Assembly (NCBI GenBank): GCA_024640025.1 | Contig: JAHEFT010000010.1 | Span: 10,177 to 42,500, forward strand | Reading direction: 5' to 3' | From: Chromatiales bacterium | Lineage (GTDB): Bacteria; Pseudomonadota; Gammaproteobacteria; Xanthomonadales; SZUA-36 | Length of the DNA stretch: 32,324 nt | Shown here: positions 8,745 through 18,808 of the stretch, piece by piece | How the letters are laid out: every line of letters begins with the position of its first letter | Numbering within the stretch: position 1 is the stretch's first letter | The notes under the pieces: generated by a model | Told to the model about the DNA's origin: nothing | The model's database searches: none | What the model saw: the letters and a program-made list of their open reading frames with translations, nothing else | Translations under genes and position numbers: made by a program

Positions 8745-10511
8745 ATGCGTACACACCTTTGTGGCGAAGTAACCGAACAACTGGCTGACCAGGCCGTCCA
8801 GCTTTGTGGCTGGGTCGATCGGCGCAGGGATCTTGGCGGCCTGATATTCATCGGCCTGCGGGACCACGCCGGGGTCGTGCAGGTCGTTGTGGAGCCCGAA
8901 AGCCCCGCATTTGGCGACGCTGAAGCGCTGCGCAACGAATACTGCGTGCGCATCGCGGGCCGGGTCCGGCTGCGCCCGGAAAGCCAGTGGAATGATGCCA
9001 TGGCCACCGGAAAAATCGAAGTGGTGGCCGACAAGGTGGAATTGCTGAATGCGTCCGCTCCGATGCCGCTGATGATGACCGATGAAGACGGCGAGGAGAT
9101 TCGTCTCAAGTACCGCTACCTGGACCTCCGGCGCCCGCGCATGCAGCACAACCTGCGCACCCGGGCGCGCATGTACCAGGCGATCCGTAAGAGCCTGGAC
9201 AAGGCGCGGTTCACGGAACTGGAAACGCCGATCCTGACCAAGGCGACCCCGGAAGGCGCGCGTGACTACCTGGTGCCCAGCCGGGTGCATGCAGGCCAGT
9301 ATTTCGCCCTGCCGCAATCACCCCAGCTGTTCAAGCAGTTGCTGATGATGTCCGGCATGGACCGCTACTACCAGATTGCCCGCTGCTTCCGTGACGAGGA
9401 CCTTCGCGCTGACCGTCAACCGGAGTTTACGCAACTCGATATCGAGATGGCTTTTGTTGAAGAAGCCGACGTGCAGGACCTGGCGGAAAAAATGATCTGT
9501 GAAGTGTTCAAAGACGCGCTGGACGTCGACCTGCCGTCGCCGTTCCCACGTCTTACCTGGCATGATGCGATGGATATTTACGGTTCCGACAAGCCCGACC
9601 TGCGCATCCCGATGGAATTGGTGACGGTTGATGAGTATGTCGCCCATGTTGAGTTCAAGGTTTTTTCCGGACCGGCCAATGACGGCGATTCCCGCGTGGC
9701 TGCTCTTCGTGTGCCGGGCGGGGCGGAGTTGTCACGCAAACAGATCGATGAATACACCGGTTACGTGGGCCGTTACGGCGCTCGCGGCCTGGCCTGGATC
9801 AAGGTCAACGACGCCAAAGCAGGCCTGGCGGGGTTGCAGTCCCCGATCGCCAAGTTCCTGGACGAGAAGGCCTGGCAGGGTATTGCCGGCGCCACCGGGG
9901 CGGAATCGGGAGACATCCTGTTTTTCGGCGCAGGTGAATGGTTAACGGTCAGCAATTTCATGGGCCAGTTGCTGGTCAAGACCGGCCAGGATCTCGGGCT
10001 GGTCGCTGCTGGCTGGTGTCCGCTGTGGGTGACCGAGTTCCCGATGTTTGAATACGATGAACAGGCAGGCCGGTACATGGCCGTGCACCATCCGTTCACG
10101 GCGCCCACGATACCGGACGCCGGCGAATTGCTGGCCAACCCGTCGAAATCGCTATCCAAGGGCTACGACATGGTGCTCAACGGTGCTGAAATCGGCGGGG
10201 GCTCCATCCGTATTCACAAGCCGGATATGCAGGATGCTGTGTTCAAGCTGCTGGGAATCAGCGAGGAAGAGGCCCGGCAGAAATTCGGATTCCTGCTGGA
10301 CGCCCTGAAATACGGCTGCCCGCCCCACGGTGGAATCGCCTTCGGGCTGGACCGCGTCGCGGCCATTATGTCCGGTGAGGATTCGATCCGCGACGTGATC
10401 GCCTTCCCCAAGACCACCACGGCGCAGTGCTTGCTGACCGGAGCGCCATCGCCGATACCGGATGAGCAGGTGGCCGAACTGCACATTCAAAATGTCAGCA
10501 AGGACCGTTGA
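8745..10511 (+). CDS. aspS: Aspartyl-tRNA synthetase
   Basis: AspRS charges tRNA-Asp with aspartate in the cytoplasm. The 588-aa product is the bacterial class II type: an OB-fold anticodon-binding domain (about 1-110, [22 protein letters not shown]), motif 2 [21 protein letters not shown], the bacterial GAD insertion (about 290-420) and motif 3 [13 protein letters not shown] near the C-terminus. In the anticodon domain the residue after RRRD is Leu, as in discriminating E. coli AspRS, whereas Pseudomonas-type non-discriminating enzymes have His there. That suggests a tRNA-Asp-specific enzyme, but it is a single-residue inference. The stop overlaps the next gene's TTG start. Confidence 0.97.
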   Translation: MRTHLCGEVTEQLADQAVQLCGWVDRRRDLGGLIFIGLRDHAGVVQVVVEPESPAFGDAEALRNEYCVRIAGRVRLRPESQWNDAMATGKIEVVADKVELLNASAPMPLMMTDEDGEEIRLKYRYLDLRRPRMQHNLRTRARMYQAIRKSLDKARFTELETPILTKATPEGARDYLVPSRVHAGQYFALPQSPQLFKQLLMMSGMDRYYQIARCFRDEDLRADRQPEFTQLDIEMAFVEEADVQDLAEKMICEVFKDALDVDLPSPFPRLTWHDAMDIYGSDKPDLRIPMELVTVDEYVAHVEFKVFSGPANDGDSRVAALRVPGGAELSRKQIDEYTGYVGRYGARGLAWIKVNDAKAGLAGLQSPIAKFLDEKAWQGIAGATGAESGDILFFGAGEWLTVSNFMGQLLVKTGQDLGLVAAGWCPLWVTEFPMFEYDEQAGRYMAVHHPFTAPTIPDAGELLANPSKSLSKGYDMVLNGAEIGGGSIRIHKPDMQDAVFKLLGISEEEARQKFGFLLDALKYGCPPHGGIAFGLDRVAAIMSGEDSIRDVIAFPKTTTAQCLLTGAPSPIPDEQVAELHIQNVSKDR

Positions 10512-11428
10512 AGCAGAGGCCGGATAAACCGCAGTACAGCGCAGAGCACATTGGCATAGCGGCCGCCCTGGCGGCCTACATCCTGTGGGGCCTGGCGCCC
10601 ATCTACTTCAAGCAGCTTCAGTCGGTAGCACCGCTGGAAGTCATTGCGCACCGGATCCTCTGGTCGATACCCATTTTGGCGGGCTTCCTGTGGTTGCGAG
10701 ACCGTGCGGCCTTCCTTCAGCGCATGCGCCTGCCCGCCCGGACCATCGGTGTTCTCCTGTTCTCCGGAATCCTGGTGGTTTTCAACTGGCTAATCTTCGT
10801 CTGGGCCGTGGTGAACAACCAGATCCTGGCAACCAGCCTGGGATATTTTATCGGGCCGCTGGTCAACTTCCTGTTGGGATTCCTGTTTCTGAAAGAACGG
10901 CTGACGCCAATCCAGACGGGCGGGGTGCTGATCGCCGCCTCGGGTACGGTTTACCTCGGCTGGTTCCTGGGAACACCACCATGGATATCCCTCAGCCTGG
11001 CTTTTTCATTCGGCTTCTATGGTCTGATCCGAAAAATGCTGGATGTCGGTCCCATGGTAGGTTTGCTGTGGGAGACGCTCCTGCTCGCGATCCCGGCCCT
11101 GCTCTTCATGGTGTGGTCGAGACAAAACGGCTCCCTGGATTTCGCTACTGGTGACCTGGGACTCGACGTGTTGCTGGTGTTGGCGGGACTGGTTACTGTC
11201 CTGCCGCTGGTCTGGTTCAACGTGGCGGCCCGGGCGCTGCGCCTCTCGACAGTAGGTTTTTTCCAGTACATCGCGCCCTCGCTGACCTTCCTGCTCTCGG
11301 TATTCATTTACGATGAAGTTTTCACGCGGGGGCATGCCGTGGCCTTCGGCTGTATCTGGTTTGCTCTGTTGATGGTTTCAGCGGAAACCCTGGCCCGGTC
11401 CCGAAAAAAACGGCGGGGCATAGGGTAG
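10508..11428 (+). CDS. rarD: RarD-type EamA-family inner-membrane transporter
   Basis: The 306-aa protein shows about ten hydrophobic helices, as in the DMT/EamA superfamily, and the RarD signature regions [68 protein letters not shown] and [25 protein letters not shown]. It should export or import a small metabolite across the inner membrane; the substrate of RarD proteins is not settled. The TTG start shares four bases with the aspS stop (TTGA), and AAGGA is very close upstream. No downstream ATG would keep the first helices. The gene is an addition to the usual aspS-yebC interval. Confidence 0.9.
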   Translation: MKQRPDKPQYSAEHIGIAAALAAYILWGLAPIYFKQLQSVAPLEVIAHRILWSIPILAGFLWLRDRAAFLQRMRLPARTIGVLLFSGILVVFNWLIFVWAVVNNQILATSLGYFIGPLVNFLLGFLFLKERLTPIQTGGVLIAASGTVYLGWFLGTPPWISLSLAFSFGFYGLIRKMLDVGPMVGLLWETLLLAIPALLFMVWSRQNGSLDFATGDLGLDVLLVLAGLVTVLPLVWFNVAARALRLSTVGFFQYIAPSLTFLLSVFIYDEVFTRGHAVAFGCIWFALLMVSAETLARSRKKRRGIG

Positions 11429-11430
11429 CC

Positions 11431-12069
11431 ATGGCATCGGGTCCCGAAGTCATTTTGGTCCACGGACTCTGGTTTGGCCCCTGGGCCATGGGCCGGCTCG
11501 CCCGGAAGCTGCAAGCTGGCGGGTTCACCGTCCGGCGGTTTGCCTATGCGAGCACCAGCGGGCAGATTGATGCGCATGCCCGGGAACTGGCGGGGTTTGC
11601 CAGGCGGGCAACTTCTCAACAGGTGCATTTTGTCGGTCACAGCCTGGGAGGCCTGGTGACCCTGCATATGCTGAATGAGATCAGCGACCTGCCGCCCGGA
11701 AGGGTGGTCCTGATGGGCAGCCCGCTGGACGGCAGTATCGTGGCGCGCCGATCAAGCAGGATTCCGGGCGGTGCAAAGCTGTTGGGGCGGGTTCAGGAAG
11801 CGCTTGAACAGGGTTACGGGCGGCTTCCCCCTGGCCGTGAAACCGGCATGATTGCGGGTACCCGGTCGATCGGCCTGGGCAGCCTGGTGGGCGGGGCAGG
11901 AAAGCCCGGAGACGGCACAGTGGCGGTAGCCGAAACCAGGACTCCGGGTCTCAAGGATCATCTCCTCCTTTCGGTAAACCACACGGGCATGCTGTATTCT
12001 TCCGAAGTAGCGCGGCAAGTCGCCTGTTTTCTTCGGACGGGTAGCTTCGACTGGCCGGCCGCATGTTAA
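11431..12069 (+). CDS. Alpha/beta-hydrolase (lipase/esterase-like)
   Basis: The 212-aa protein has the oxyanion-side HG motif in VILVHGLWFGPWAM, the nucleophile elbow GHSLGG (Ser about 71), and a late His in SVNHTGMLYS, which could complete a catalytic triad with an acidic residue in the GDGTVAVAETR strand. This resembles the PGAP1/triacylglycerol-lipase-like small hydrolases. No signal peptide is present, so it is probably cytoplasmic. It starts 2 nt after the rarD stop, so the two are co-translated. The natural ester or amide substrate cannot be read from the sequence. Confidence 0.85.
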   Translation: MASGPEVILVHGLWFGPWAMGRLARKLQAGGFTVRRFAYASTSGQIDAHARELAGFARRATSQQVHFVGHSLGGLVTLHMLNEISDLPPGRVVLMGSPLDGSIVARRSSRIPGGAKLLGRVQEALEQGYGRLPPGRETGMIAGTRSIGLGSLVGGAGKPGDGTVAVAETRTPGLKDHLLLSVNHTGMLYSSEVARQVACFLRTGSFDWPAAC

Positions 12070-12105
12070 AATACCCCGTTTGACTATCTACCAGGGAATT
12101 CTCTT

Positions 12106-12846
12106 ATGGCCGGACACAGTAAATGGGCCAATATCCAGCACCGTAAAAAGGCGGTGGACGCCAAGCGCGGAAAAATCTTCACCCGTATCAACCGTGAGTT
12201 GAGCGTTGCGGCGCGCGAAGGCGGCAGTGATCCGGACGCCAATCCCCGTCTGCGCCTGGCGATACAGAAAGCCAATGCGGTGAACATGCCCAAAGACACC
12301 ATCGAGCGCACCATCAAGAAGGCCGCGGGTGAACTCGAAGGCGTCACCTACGAGGAGATCCGTTACGAGGGATACGCGCCGAACGGCGTCGCCGTGATGG
12401 TGGATACCCTGACCGATAACCGTAACCGAACGGTCGCCGAAGTACGGCATGCGTTTTCCAAGGCCGGCGGCAACCTGGGCACGGACGGTTCGGTGGGCTA
12501 CCTGTTCAACAAGATCGGCGTGCTCAACTTCGAGCCGGGGACACCGGAAGAGGGTGTCCTCGAAGTCGCCATGGAAGCAGGCGCTGATGACATCGTGACC
12601 GAAGAAGACGGTTCAATCGAGGTGGTTACTTCGCCGGAAGTCTACTCCGACGTGGTCAGCGCGATGGAGGATGCGGGCCTGGCGCCGGCAAATTCCGAAA
12701 TCACGATGCGGGCCACGATCGAAGTGGAACTCGACGTCGAGGCCGGGCAGAAAGTCCTGCGCTTGCTGGATGCCCTGGAAGACCTGGATGATGCACAAGC
12801 GGTTTACTCCAACGCCGATATTCCCGACGAGGCGTACGACGATTGA
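12106..12846 (+). CDS. yebC: YebC/TACO1-family translation or transcription factor
   Basis: The 246-aa protein starts MAGHSKWANIQHRKKAVDAKRGKIF, the unmistakable YebC N-terminus, and contains the conserved EEIRYEGYAPNGVAVMVDTLTDNRNRT and HAFSKAGGNLGTDGSVGYLF blocks. Members have been described as DNA-binding regulators and, more recently, as ribosome-associated factors easing polyproline stalls. AGGGA precedes the ATG by about 10 nt. It heads the ruvCAB block as in E. coli and its stop overlaps the ruvC start by one base. Confidence 0.97.
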   Translation: MAGHSKWANIQHRKKAVDAKRGKIFTRINRELSVAAREGGSDPDANPRLRLAIQKANAVNMPKDTIERTIKKAAGELEGVTYEEIRYEGYAPNGVAVMVDTLTDNRNRTVAEVRHAFSKAGGNLGTDGSVGYLFNKIGVLNFEPGTPEEGVLEVAMEAGADDIVTEEDGSIEVVTSPEVYSDVVSAMEDAGLAPANSEITMRATIEVELDVEAGQKVLRLLDALEDLDDAQAVYSNADIPDEAYDD

Positions 12847-13343
12847 TGAGAATTCTGGGCATTGATCCGGGATCACGGTTCACCGGCTTCGGCATCATCG
12901 AGGTGCACGGCGACACGATCGTTGCCCTGCACCGCGGTGTGATCAAGACCGGCGGAGGTGAGTTTCCGCAACGCCTGGGCATCATTTTCAATGGCATTGT
13001 CGAACTGGTCGAAGAATTCTCTCCGGATGAAGCCGCGGTTGAATCCGTTTTCATCAGTAAGAATGCAGGATCCGCCCTCAAGCTTGGTCAGGCGCGCGGC
13101 GCCGCGATTTGCGCGGTGGTTTCCCGCGGTGTCCTGGTCGCGGAATATTCCCCGCGCTCGGTCAAGCAGGCCATCGTCGGGCGTGGCAGCGCGGATAAAG
13201 TGCAAGTCCAGCATATGATCAGGGTTTTACTGCAGCTTAAAGAATTGCCGGTCGAAGACGCCGCCGACGCGCTTGCTGTGGCATTATGTCACCACCATAC
13301 ACAGCAGACCGCGGTAAGGCTGCAGGCCCTGGAACAAAGATGA
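12846..13343 (+). CDS. ruvC: Holliday junction resolvase RuvC
   Basis: RuvC cuts Holliday junctions symmetrically during recombinational repair, working on junctions held by RuvAB. From the ATG at 12846 it is 165 aa (E. coli 173) and begins MRILGIDPGSRFTGFG. The metal-binding acids are visible: Asp in GIDPGS, Glu in AAVESVFI and two Asp in VEDAADALAVALCHHH. The ORF-track TTG at 12843 is an unnecessary one-codon extension. TGATG overlap with yebC and ATGA overlap with ruvA indicate coupled translation. Confidence 0.97.
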   Translation: MRILGIDPGSRFTGFGIIEVHGDTIVALHRGVIKTGGGEFPQRLGIIFNGIVELVEEFSPDEAAVESVFISKNAGSALKLGQARGAAICAVVSRGVLVAEYSPRSVKQAIVGRGSADKVQVQHMIRVLLQLKELPVEDAADALAVALCHHHTQQTAVRLQALEQR

Positions 13344-13942
13344 TCGCACGCCTGGCAGGAACCCTGATTCACAAGCTACCACCGCTGATGGTGATCGACG
13401 TTGGCGGTGTGGGATACGAAGTGGAAGCGCCGCTTTCAGTGTTCTACGATTTGCCGGAAACCGGGCAAGCCGTGGTGGTCCTGACACATCTCGCGATCAA
13501 GGACGACAGCCATACGCTTTATGGCTTTTCCAGCGAAGCCCAGAGAACCGTTTTTCGCCAGTTGCTCAAAATCAGCGGCATTGGGGCCAAACTCGCGCTG
13601 ACCATATTATCAGGCGCCAGCAGTGAAGAATTGGCGCGCTACGTGGCGGAAGAAGATTCCGCAGCCTTGACCCGGTTGCCCGGTATCGGCAAAAAAACGG
13701 CGGAGCGGATCATCATCGAGTTGCGGGATAAACTCGACGTGATACCGATGGCCTCTGCTTCCGGGCCGGGAAGCCGGCCTGCTGCCCCCGCCAGCGCAGT
13801 CAGCGAGGCGGTCACGGCTCTGAATGCCCTTGGTTATAAGCCGCAAGAGTCCAGCAGCATGGTCAGGGCAGTGGCCGAGCCGGACATGGGCGTCGAAGAA
13901 ATCATTCGCCTTGCCCTGAAGTCCATGGTGAAAACCCTATGA
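13340..13942 (+). CDS. ruvA: Holliday junction branch migration protein RuvA
   Basis: RuvA is the tetrameric junction-binding subunit of the RuvAB branch-migration motor. The 200-aa protein (E. coli 203) starts [15 protein letters not shown] at 13340, overlapping the ruvC stop as ATGA; the 18 extra residues in the ORF track lie inside ruvC and are not family sequence. Domain I OB-fold includes [14 protein letters not shown], domain II has the helix-hairpin-helix motifs [18 protein letters not shown] and [16 protein letters not shown], and domain III (about 145-200) ends with the RuvB-contacting helices. Confidence 0.97.
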   Translation: MIARLAGTLIHKLPPLMVIDVGGVGYEVEAPLSVFYDLPETGQAVVVLTHLAIKDDSHTLYGFSSEAQRTVFRQLLKISGIGAKLALTILSGASSEELARYVAEEDSAALTRLPGIGKKTAERIIIELRDKLDVIPMASASGPGSRPAAPASAVSEAVTALNALGYKPQESSSMVRAVAEPDMGVEEIIRLALKSMVKTL

Positions 13943-14976
13943 GCGAAGCAGAAGAGCGAATCACCTCACCCGAGGACAGCGCCGATGATTTCTTGGTGGA
14001 GGCAAGCCTCCGGCCCCGGACCATGGATGAATACATCGGGCAGCCCGCCATGCGGGAGAAGCTCGGTATTTTTCTCGAGGCCGCCAAGCGCCGCAAAGAG
14101 GCGCTTGACCATACCCTGATATTCGGCCCCCCGGGTCTGGGCAAGACGACCCTGGCGCACGTGATTTCCCATGAACTGGGCGTCAACCTGCGACAGACCT
14201 CGGGTCCGGTGCTGGAACGCGCTGGAGACCTGGCCGCGCTGCTGACCAACCTGCAACCGGGTGACGTGCTGTTCGTCGATGAAATCCACCGCCTGTCGCC
14301 GGTGGTGGAAGAAGTGCTGTATCCGGCGCTGGAAGATTTTCAGATCGACATCATGATTGGCGAAGGCCCGGCCGCCCGCTCCATCAAGCTTGACCTGCCG
14401 CGGTTTACACTGATCGGCGCGACCACGCGGGCCGGCCTGCTGACCTCACCGCTGCGCGACCGTTTCGGCATCGTCGAGCGTCTGGAGTTTTACAGCGCCG
14501 GGGAATTGTCCCAGATTGTCACACGATCGGCACGGATTCTGCAGATTGCCATAGATAATGAAGGGGCAATGGAGCTCGCGCGGCGTTCGCGCGGAACACC
14601 GCGGATTGCCAACCGGCTGCTGCGGCGGGTGAGGGATTTTGCCGAAGTCAAGGGCGACGGGCACATCAACCAGTCGATTGCGGACCTGGCAATGGAAATG
14701 TTGCGCGTGGATGAACAGGGTTTCGACACCATGGACCGCCGTTTGCTGATGATGATTATCGAGAACTTCGACGGCGGCCCGGTCGGTGTCGACAGCATAG
14801 CGGCCTCTCTTTCGGAGGAGCGCGGTACGGTCGAGGATGTGCTGGAACCCTACCTGATTCAGCAGGGTTATATCACCCGAACCGCACGCGGGCGGATGGC
14901 GACCCCGAAGGCCTATCGGCACTTTGGCCTGGAACAGCCAGGCAGTGCCGGCAATGACCTGTTCAACAAGAAATGA
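13939..14976 (+). CDS. ruvB: Holliday junction branch migration ATPase RuvB
   Basis: RuvB is the AAA+ hexameric helicase motor of branch migration. The 345-aa protein shows [12 protein letters not shown], Walker [13 protein letters not shown], Walker [13 protein letters not shown], the sensor 1 segment [20 protein letters not shown] and the sensor 2 region [21 protein letters not shown], then the C-terminal winged helix. The ATG overlaps the ruvA stop by ATGA. The C-terminal tail after the winged helix ([18 protein letters not shown]) is of ordinary length. Confidence 0.98.
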   Translation: MSEAEERITSPEDSADDFLVEASLRPRTMDEYIGQPAMREKLGIFLEAAKRRKEALDHTLIFGPPGLGKTTLAHVISHELGVNLRQTSGPVLERAGDLAALLTNLQPGDVLFVDEIHRLSPVVEEVLYPALEDFQIDIMIGEGPAARSIKLDLPRFTLIGATTRAGLLTSPLRDRFGIVERLEFYSAGELSQIVTRSARILQIAIDNEGAMELARRSRGTPRIANRLLRRVRDFAEVKGDGHINQSIADLAMEMLRVDEQGFDTMDRRLLMMIIENFDGGPVGVDSIAASLSEERGTVEDVLEPYLIQQGYITRTARGRMATPKAYRHFGLEQPGSAGNDLFNKK

Positions 14977-15401
14977 GTGAACTAAAGACCGAACCTTTTG
15001 TCTGGCAGCTAAGGGTGTATTTCGAGGACACGGATGCCGGGGGTGTCGTTTACCATTCGCGTTACCTGAATTTTTTTGAGCGCGCCCGGACCGAAATGTT
15101 GCGGGCCATGGGAGTTTCACAAACTGAACTCAGGGAAAAACACGGGTTGATCTGGGTGGTGCTGGAGATCAATGTGAAATTTCGCAAGGCGGCGCGGCTG
15201 GACGATGAATTGCTGGTGAGTGCGGAACTTCAGTGGGTGAAAGGCGTGCGGCAGGGTTTTCGGCAGGTGATGACAAGAATTTCAGATGGAGTGGAGATAG
15301 CGATCGCGGAACTCAGCGCAGTCATGCTCCACGCGGACAGTCTCAAACCGGCGCGGATGCCGGAATGGATCAAGGCGGAGTTAAATAAACATGCAGAGTG
15401 A
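14973..15401 (+). CDS. ybgC: Tol-Pal-associated acyl-CoA thioesterase YbgC
   Basis: This 142-aa hot-dog-fold protein has the 4HBT signature [28 protein letters not shown], with the catalytic Asp in EDTDAGG. YbgC hydrolyses acyl-CoA or acyl-ACP thioesters in the cytoplasm and is a constant partner of tolQRAB-pal, probably linking phospholipid metabolism to envelope constriction. It overlaps ruvB by ATGA and tolQ by 11 nt, so the ruv and tol blocks appear joined into one translational run. Confidence 0.95.
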   Translation: MSELKTEPFVWQLRVYFEDTDAGGVVYHSRYLNFFERARTEMLRAMGVSQTELREKHGLIWVVLEINVKFRKAARLDDELLVSAELQWVKGVRQGFRQVMTRISDGVEIAIAELSAVMLHADSLKPARMPEWIKAELNKHAE

Positions 15402-16077
15402 TTTACAAATCTGGCAGTTGATCTGGGATGCAAGCCTGATGGTGAAGGGCGTGATGCTGCTGCTTCTCCTGGCTTCAGTGGCTTCCTGGATGATCATTTT
15501 CCGAAAACGGCAAATCCTGGCGAAATCAGAAAAAGACGCCAACGTGTTCGAGGAAAAATTCTGGTCCGGCACCGATCTGACTGCCCTGCACGAAGGGATA
15601 ACCGGGGCACACCGGGTGACCCGGGGCATGGAGCGGATTTTCGATGCGGGCTTTTCCGAGTTCCTGCGCATGCGGCAGCAAGGCAGGATGGGGCCGGTTG
15701 CGATGGTCGAAGGCTCTCAGCGCTCCATGCGGATTGCGCTGACCCGAGAGGCGGAGGAACTGGAAAATCATCTGAATTTCCTGGCCACGGTGGGCTCCAC
15801 CAGCCCGTACGTGGGGCTGTTCGGTACCGTGTGGGGCATCATGACATCCTTTCACCAGCTGGCGAACGTCAACCAGGCCACCATCGCGATGGTGGCGCCG
15901 GGCATTTCCGAAGCCCTGGTCGCGACTGCCATGGGCTTGTTTGCAGCCATCCCGGCAGTGATCGCCTACAACCGTTTTTCGAACCAGGTTGAAAGGCTGG
16001 AAGTCCGGTACGACAACTTCAAGGAAGAGTTTTCCAGCATCCTTCAGCGGCAGGCACACCTGCTCAAAGAGGAGTAG
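15391..16077 (+). CDS. tolQ: Tol-Pal system proton-channel subunit TolQ
   Basis: TolQ is the ExbB/MotA-like inner-membrane protein that, with TolR, uses the proton motive force to energise TolA. The 228-aa protein has three membrane helices: about 15-37 (LMVKGVMLLLLLASVASWMIIF), about 130-155 (VGSTSPYVGLFGTVWGIMTSF) and about 170-192 (ALVATAMGLFAAIPAVIAYN). Conserved GLFGTVWGI and EALVATAMGLFAAIPAVIAYNR are present. The ATG lies inside the end of ybgC. Confidence 0.97.
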   Translation: MQSDLQIWQLIWDASLMVKGVMLLLLLASVASWMIIFRKRQILAKSEKDANVFEEKFWSGTDLTALHEGITGAHRVTRGMERIFDAGFSEFLRMRQQGRMGPVAMVEGSQRSMRIALTREAEELENHLNFLATVGSTSPYVGLFGTVWGIMTSFHQLANVNQATIAMVAPGISEALVATAMGLFAAIPAVIAYNRFSNQVERLEVRYDNFKEEFSSILQRQAHLLKEE

Positions 16078-16083
16078 AAAGCC

Positions 16084-16551
16084 ATGGACACCGTCAGGGG
16101 ACGCCGCCGCCCGATGGCAGAAATCAACGTCGTGCCGTATATCGACGTGATGCTGGTTCTGCTCGTGATTTTCATGATTACCGCACCGTTGTTGAACCTG
16201 GGCGTAGAAGTGGAACTGCCAAAGGCCGACGCCGAACCCATGGATACCCAGGAAAACGACGAACCGCTGGTCATTACCGTATTGCAGAACGGGGATCTCT
16301 ACCTCAATGCCGGAGGCGATCTCGACGGCACCAGCAGCGGCCTGATCGACCCCGAATCCCTGGTCACGATGGTCTCCGCCATCGTCAGCCGGAACCCGGA
16401 GATACAGGTTCTGGTCGGCGGTGACGAACGCGCCAATTACGGCCAGGTGTACAACGCCATGGTGTTGCTGCAAAAGGCAGGGGTAACCAAGGTCGGCCTG
16501 ATGAGCGATCCGATGGAGCTTGGCCTGGGGCCGGAGGGAGCGGCGGAGTAG
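16084..16551 (+). CDS. tolR: Tol-Pal system protein TolR
   Basis: TolR is the ExbD-like partner of TolQ. The 155-aa product has a short cytoplasmic N-terminus, one TM helix (about 20-40, YIDVMLVLLVIFMITAPLL) with the proton-carrying Asp in PYIDVMLVLL, and a periplasmic peptidoglycan-contact domain ending in VYNAMVLLQKAGVTKVGLMSDP. It starts 6 nt after tolQ. Confidence 0.96.
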   Translation: MDTVRGRRRPMAEINVVPYIDVMLVLLVIFMITAPLLNLGVEVELPKADAEPMDTQENDEPLVITVLQNGDLYLNAGGDLDGTSSGLIDPESLVTMVSAIVSRNPEIQVLVGGDERANYGQVYNAMVLLQKAGVTKVGLMSDPMELGLGPEGAAE

Positions 16552-16554
16552 GCC

Positions 16555-17445
16555 GTGTTTTCCTGGCAGGAATTCAATGCGCGACTGCGGGTATTCGCGC
16601 TCGCAATCGGCGTGCACGTGCTGATGGCGGCGCTGGTGGTATTGGGCACCATGCACTGGGAGCCTTTCCGCAAGCCCAATCCTGTCGGGCTGACCATTGA
16701 AGCCGTCATGGTGGACACCAGCGAAATCAAGAAGCAGCGCGACGAAGCAAAAGCAGCAGCAGAGAGAGAAGAGCGGCGCAAACAGCGTGACGAGGAACTC
16801 GAACGCCAAAGGCAGCGCGAAAAAGAACAGCAGAAACAAAAAGAAAAGGACGCAGCTGAAAAACGGCAAAAAGAACTGGAAGAACAAAAAAAACGCGAGG
16901 CGCAGGACCGCCTGCAAAAGCTTAGAATGGAAAACGAACGCAAGCTGGAAGAGGAGCGCCTGAAGCAGCAAAGCGAACTGGAGAAAATTACGAAGCAGCG
17001 CGAGGCCGCGGAGAAGCAGCGAAAGCTGGATGAAGAACGCCTCAAGCAGACCGAGGCCCGCAAGGAACAGGACCTGCTGGAGCAACAGCGACTGCAGCGC
17101 GAAGCCGCCGCAAAGCGCAAGGCCGATGAAGAAGCCAGGGAGTTTCGGGCGGGTCAGCAGGCCACCCTGAGTGATAACTACCAGGCCGCTATCCAGTCGT
17201 TCGTGACGCAGAACTGGTTGCGGCCGCCTACCGCCAAGCCTGGTCTCCGGTGTACCCTGAAGATCGTGCAGATTCCGGGCGGGGAAGTAATTTCGGCGGC
17301 CATTGCCGGTAAATGCAACGGCGACGAGGCCACGCGGAGATCCATTCTGGCGGCGGTAGAAAGAGGTGGGGCGCTTCCTTACCGCGGTTTCGAGGACGTA
17401 TTCCAGAGACAAATTGATTTTATCTTTATTTATGATGGTGATTAG
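16555..17445 (+). CDS. tolA: Cell-envelope integrity protein TolA
   Basis: TolA spans the periplasm and links TolQR to Pal. The 296-aa protein has one N-terminal membrane helix (about 13-33, [19 protein letters not shown]), a long charged K/E/Q/R coiled-coil domain II (about 58-200, runs such as [22 protein letters not shown]), and the C-terminal domain III (about 205-296) with [25 protein letters not shown] and the paired cysteines that usually form a disulphide. The start is GTG at 16555, 3 nt after the tolR stop; no better ATG exists before the TM helix. Domain II is of low complexity and produces long antisense ORFs. Confidence 0.93.
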   Translation: MFSWQEFNARLRVFALAIGVHVLMAALVVLGTMHWEPFRKPNPVGLTIEAVMVDTSEIKKQRDEAKAAAEREERRKQRDEELERQRQREKEQQKQKEKDAAEKRQKELEEQKKREAQDRLQKLRMENERKLEEERLKQQSELEKITKQREAAEKQRKLDEERLKQTEARKEQDLLEQQRLQREAAAKRKADEEAREFRAGQQATLSDNYQAAIQSFVTQNWLRPPTAKPGLRCTLKIVQIPGGEVISAAIAGKCNGDEATRRSILAAVERGGALPYRGFEDVFQRQIDFIFIYDGD

Positions 17446-18742
17446 AAACGTGAAAAAACTACTCTTCATATTCATCGCGGCGCTGTCTTTCCAGACAGCC
17501 CAGGCCCAGTTGGAAATCGAGATCATCAGCGGCAACGCAAGCGCCTTGCCGATCGCGATCGTTCCCATGGCCTGGCAGGCCAACGATCCGGCGCCGGCCA
17601 CCCGGGTTGATGAAATTATCTCCGGAGACTTGTATAGGTCCGGACTGTTCGACCCGATGGATGTCGGGGACATGGCGGAAAAACCTACGGATGGCGAAGC
17701 GATCAGGTTCGGTAACTGGCGGCTTCTTAAAGTCGACTACATCGTGGTCGGTCAGGTGCGTACACCGCCTGATGGGGATGGCTATGAACTGATCTACCAG
17801 TTGTTCGATGTTCACACCCAGGAAATGCTGTTGTCGCGCATCACGACGGTGGGACCGGGTGATCTGCGTTTCGGCGCACACCGCGTGGCCGATTCGATCT
17901 ACGAAGCGCTGACCGGCGTACCCGGCGCGTTCTCCACCCGGATTGCCTACATCACAGCCACTGGCCTCGGTAATGATCAGCGCTACGAACTGGTCGTCGC
18001 CGACGCCGACGGTTTCGGCCCGCAATCCATTGTGGGTTCGCCCGAACCGCTGCTGTCACCGGCCTGGTCGCCGGATGGCCGTCATCTTGCTTATGTCTCA
18101 TTCGAGCAGGGCAATTCCGCCATTTACATGCAGGATGTTTCCACTGGAGCGCGCGAGCTGATTTCCAGCGGAAAAGGCATCAACGGCGCGCCCTCCTTTT
18201 CACCCGACGGCAAGAGAATGGCCCTGACGCTTTCCCGTACGGGCAATCCTGAAATCAATGTTCGGGACATGGCCACAGGCCGCACAAACCAGGTTACCCA
18301 GCACTGGTCGATCGACACCGAACCCGTGTGGTCGCCCGACGGGCGGTACATCTATTTCACCTCGGATCGGGGTGGCCGGCCGCAGATTTACCGGGTTTCA
18401 CCGGAGGGTGGAAATCCTCAACGAGTAACGCTTGAAGGCGACTATAATGCCCGCGCCAGTATTTCGCCTGATGGGCGCAGAATAGCTGTAGCGCAAGGCA
18501 GAGGAAACGAGTATCGTATAGCAGTCTGGGACATTGAAACTGAACGATTCACTGTACTTACACCGGGAACTCTTGACGAATCCCCCAGTTTTGCACCGAA
18601 CGGAAGCATGATTCTTTACGCAACCCGGGAAGGCAGCCGGGGCGTACTGTCTGCAGTATCTGCAGACGGAAACGTAAGGCAGAGACTGATTTTAAGTGAA
18701 GGCGACGTTCGGGAACCGGCATGGTCACCTGTAATCAGGTAG
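17432..18742 (+). CDS. tolB: Tol-Pal system beta-propeller protein TolB
   Basis: TolB is the periplasmic protein that binds Pal and TolA. After a Sec signal peptide ([19 protein letters not shown]) come the TolB N-terminal domain ([21 protein letters not shown]) and a C-terminal six-blade propeller with PD40-type repeats such as [28 protein letters not shown] and [14 protein letters not shown]. The start is uncertain: ATG 17432 (or 17435) overlaps tolA by up to 14 nt, while GTG 17450, after the tolA stop, also leaves a good signal peptide. The ORF-track start at 17366 lies in tolA. None has a clear ribosome-binding site, suggesting coupling to tolA translation. Confidence 0.95.
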   Translation: MMVIRNVKKLLFIFIAALSFQTAQAQLEIEIISGNASALPIAIVPMAWQANDPAPATRVDEIISGDLYRSGLFDPMDVGDMAEKPTDGEAIRFGNWRLLKVDYIVVGQVRTPPDGDGYELIYQLFDVHTQEMLLSRITTVGPGDLRFGAHRVADSIYEALTGVPGAFSTRIAYITATGLGNDQRYELVVADADGFGPQSIVGSPEPLLSPAWSPDGRHLAYVSFEQGNSAIYMQDVSTGARELISSGKGINGAPSFSPDGKRMALTLSRTGNPEINVRDMATGRTNQVTQHWSIDTEPVWSPDGRYIYFTSDRGGRPQIYRVSPEGGNPQRVTLEGDYNARASISPDGRRIAVAQGRGNEYRIAVWDIETERFTVLTPGTLDESPSFAPNGSMILYATREGSRGVLSAVSADGNVRQRLILSEGDVREPAWSPVIR

Positions 18743-18808
18743 AATACTTTAATAAGTTTTGAGAGAAGTCGATGTGGACGACTCAAAGAAAAAAATCTGG
18801 AGAAAGAA

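Noticed and set aside
16740-17130. Possible tandem repeat or CRISPR-like array in tolA
   Set aside because: The repetition comes from K/E/Q/R codons of a coiled coil, with no regular spacer and repeat units.
15526-17673. 715-codon minus-strand ORF across tolQ, tolR, tolA and the start of tolB
   Set aside because: It is the antisense shadow of four well-supported genes; its Phe/Leu-rich low-complexity part mirrors the K/E/Q coiled coil of TolA.
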